NCBI GenBank assembly: GCA_015056915.1
Contig: SVFK01000001.1
Location: forward strand, 219,219 to 283,218
DNA length: 64,000 nt
Direction of reading: 5' to 3'
DNA from: Lachnospiraceae bacterium
GTDB taxonomy: Bacteria > Bacillota > Clostridia > Lachnospirales > Lachnospiraceae
The notes under the pieces were generated by a model. That model was not told where the DNA came from. It worked only from the letters and a program-made list of their open reading frames with translations, and made no database searches. Shown here piece by piece: positions 63,976 to 64,000 of the stretch. How positions within the stretch are numbered: position 1 is the stretch's first letter; each line of letters starts with the position of its first letter. Both the position numbers and the translations under genes were made by a program.

Positions 63976-64000
63976 AGTTTGTCACTCATTTTTTGAAAAA

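Overview
This 64 kb window reads as chromosome of a spore-forming, low-to-moderate GC member of the Clostridia, most likely Lachnospiraceae. The grounds are an alpha/beta-type SASP, SpoIIM, the sporulation sigma factor SigH, a Spo0A-type effector domain, a Cys T-box, a Gram-positive LexA-box recA promoter, DUF4317, and the gene orders pyrH-frr-uppS-cdsA-dxr-rseP, yicC-remA-gmk-rpoZ-rimO-pgsA-cinA-recA-recX-rny and cysE-cysS-mrnC-rlmB-sigH. The species call is inference. Almost everything is housekeeping; I see no prophage, transposase, integron or CRISPR array. Many start codons were moved downstream of the ORF-track start because a Shine-Dalgarno sequence and family length support the inner codon.

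Layout. 1-5.5 kb: an ABC importer (SsuC-like permease, cut by the window edge, plus binding protein) divergent from a SASP gene; a PAS-GGDEF-EAL protein; a Hanks-type kinase paired with a degenerate PP2C-like protein. 5.7-13.3 kb: the envelope/isoprenoid operon preceded by a bactofilin, a polysaccharide deacetylase and a small KTSC protein. 13.5-17 kb: a secreted protein, a sigma/anti-sigma pair and DAHP synthase. 17-30.2 kb: xerD, spoIIM, nudix and aspartate aminotransferase genes, then rny, recX, recA (SOS-controlled), cinA, pgsA, rimO, rpoZ, gmk, remA and yicC. 30.4-39.2 kb: rqcH, a flippase, glgA, a receiver-less Spo0A-like regulator, DUF4317 and a chemoreceptor. 39.3-44.6 kb: a palindrome-rich spacer, two tRNA-Thr genes, and an RND exporter with its TetR regulator and operator. 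44.6-51.2 kb: sigH, rlmB, mrnC, cysS, cysE (behind a Cys T-box), ispF and a polytopic membrane protein. 51.3-64 kb: a DEAD-box helicase behind an apparent attenuator, a CPBP protease, an ABC exporter, DUF2752, a small membrane protein, two tRNAs, argS, queH, sodA, alaX, an ECF S-component, an EAL-like/HDOD protein and a small secreted peptide.

The most interesting thing found is an unannotated repeat present twice (about 32.16-32.42 kb and 59.40-59.65 kb). A 148-nt core of identical length differs at only six positions, two of which are compensatory within a predicted helix. The core is closed by very long outer stems (32 to about 50 bp) whose sequences differ almost completely between copies while staying complementary within each copy. 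The near-pairs noted in copy 1 are all G.U when the plus strand is read as RNA. This points to a plus-strand structured RNA, possibly spread by a mobile foldback element. Other points worth a second look are the receiver-less Spo0A paralogue with a 0A box upstream, the kinase/pseudophosphatase pair, the helicase attenuator, the RND protein with a long coiled-coil insertion, and the palindrome cluster beside the tRNA-Thr genes.
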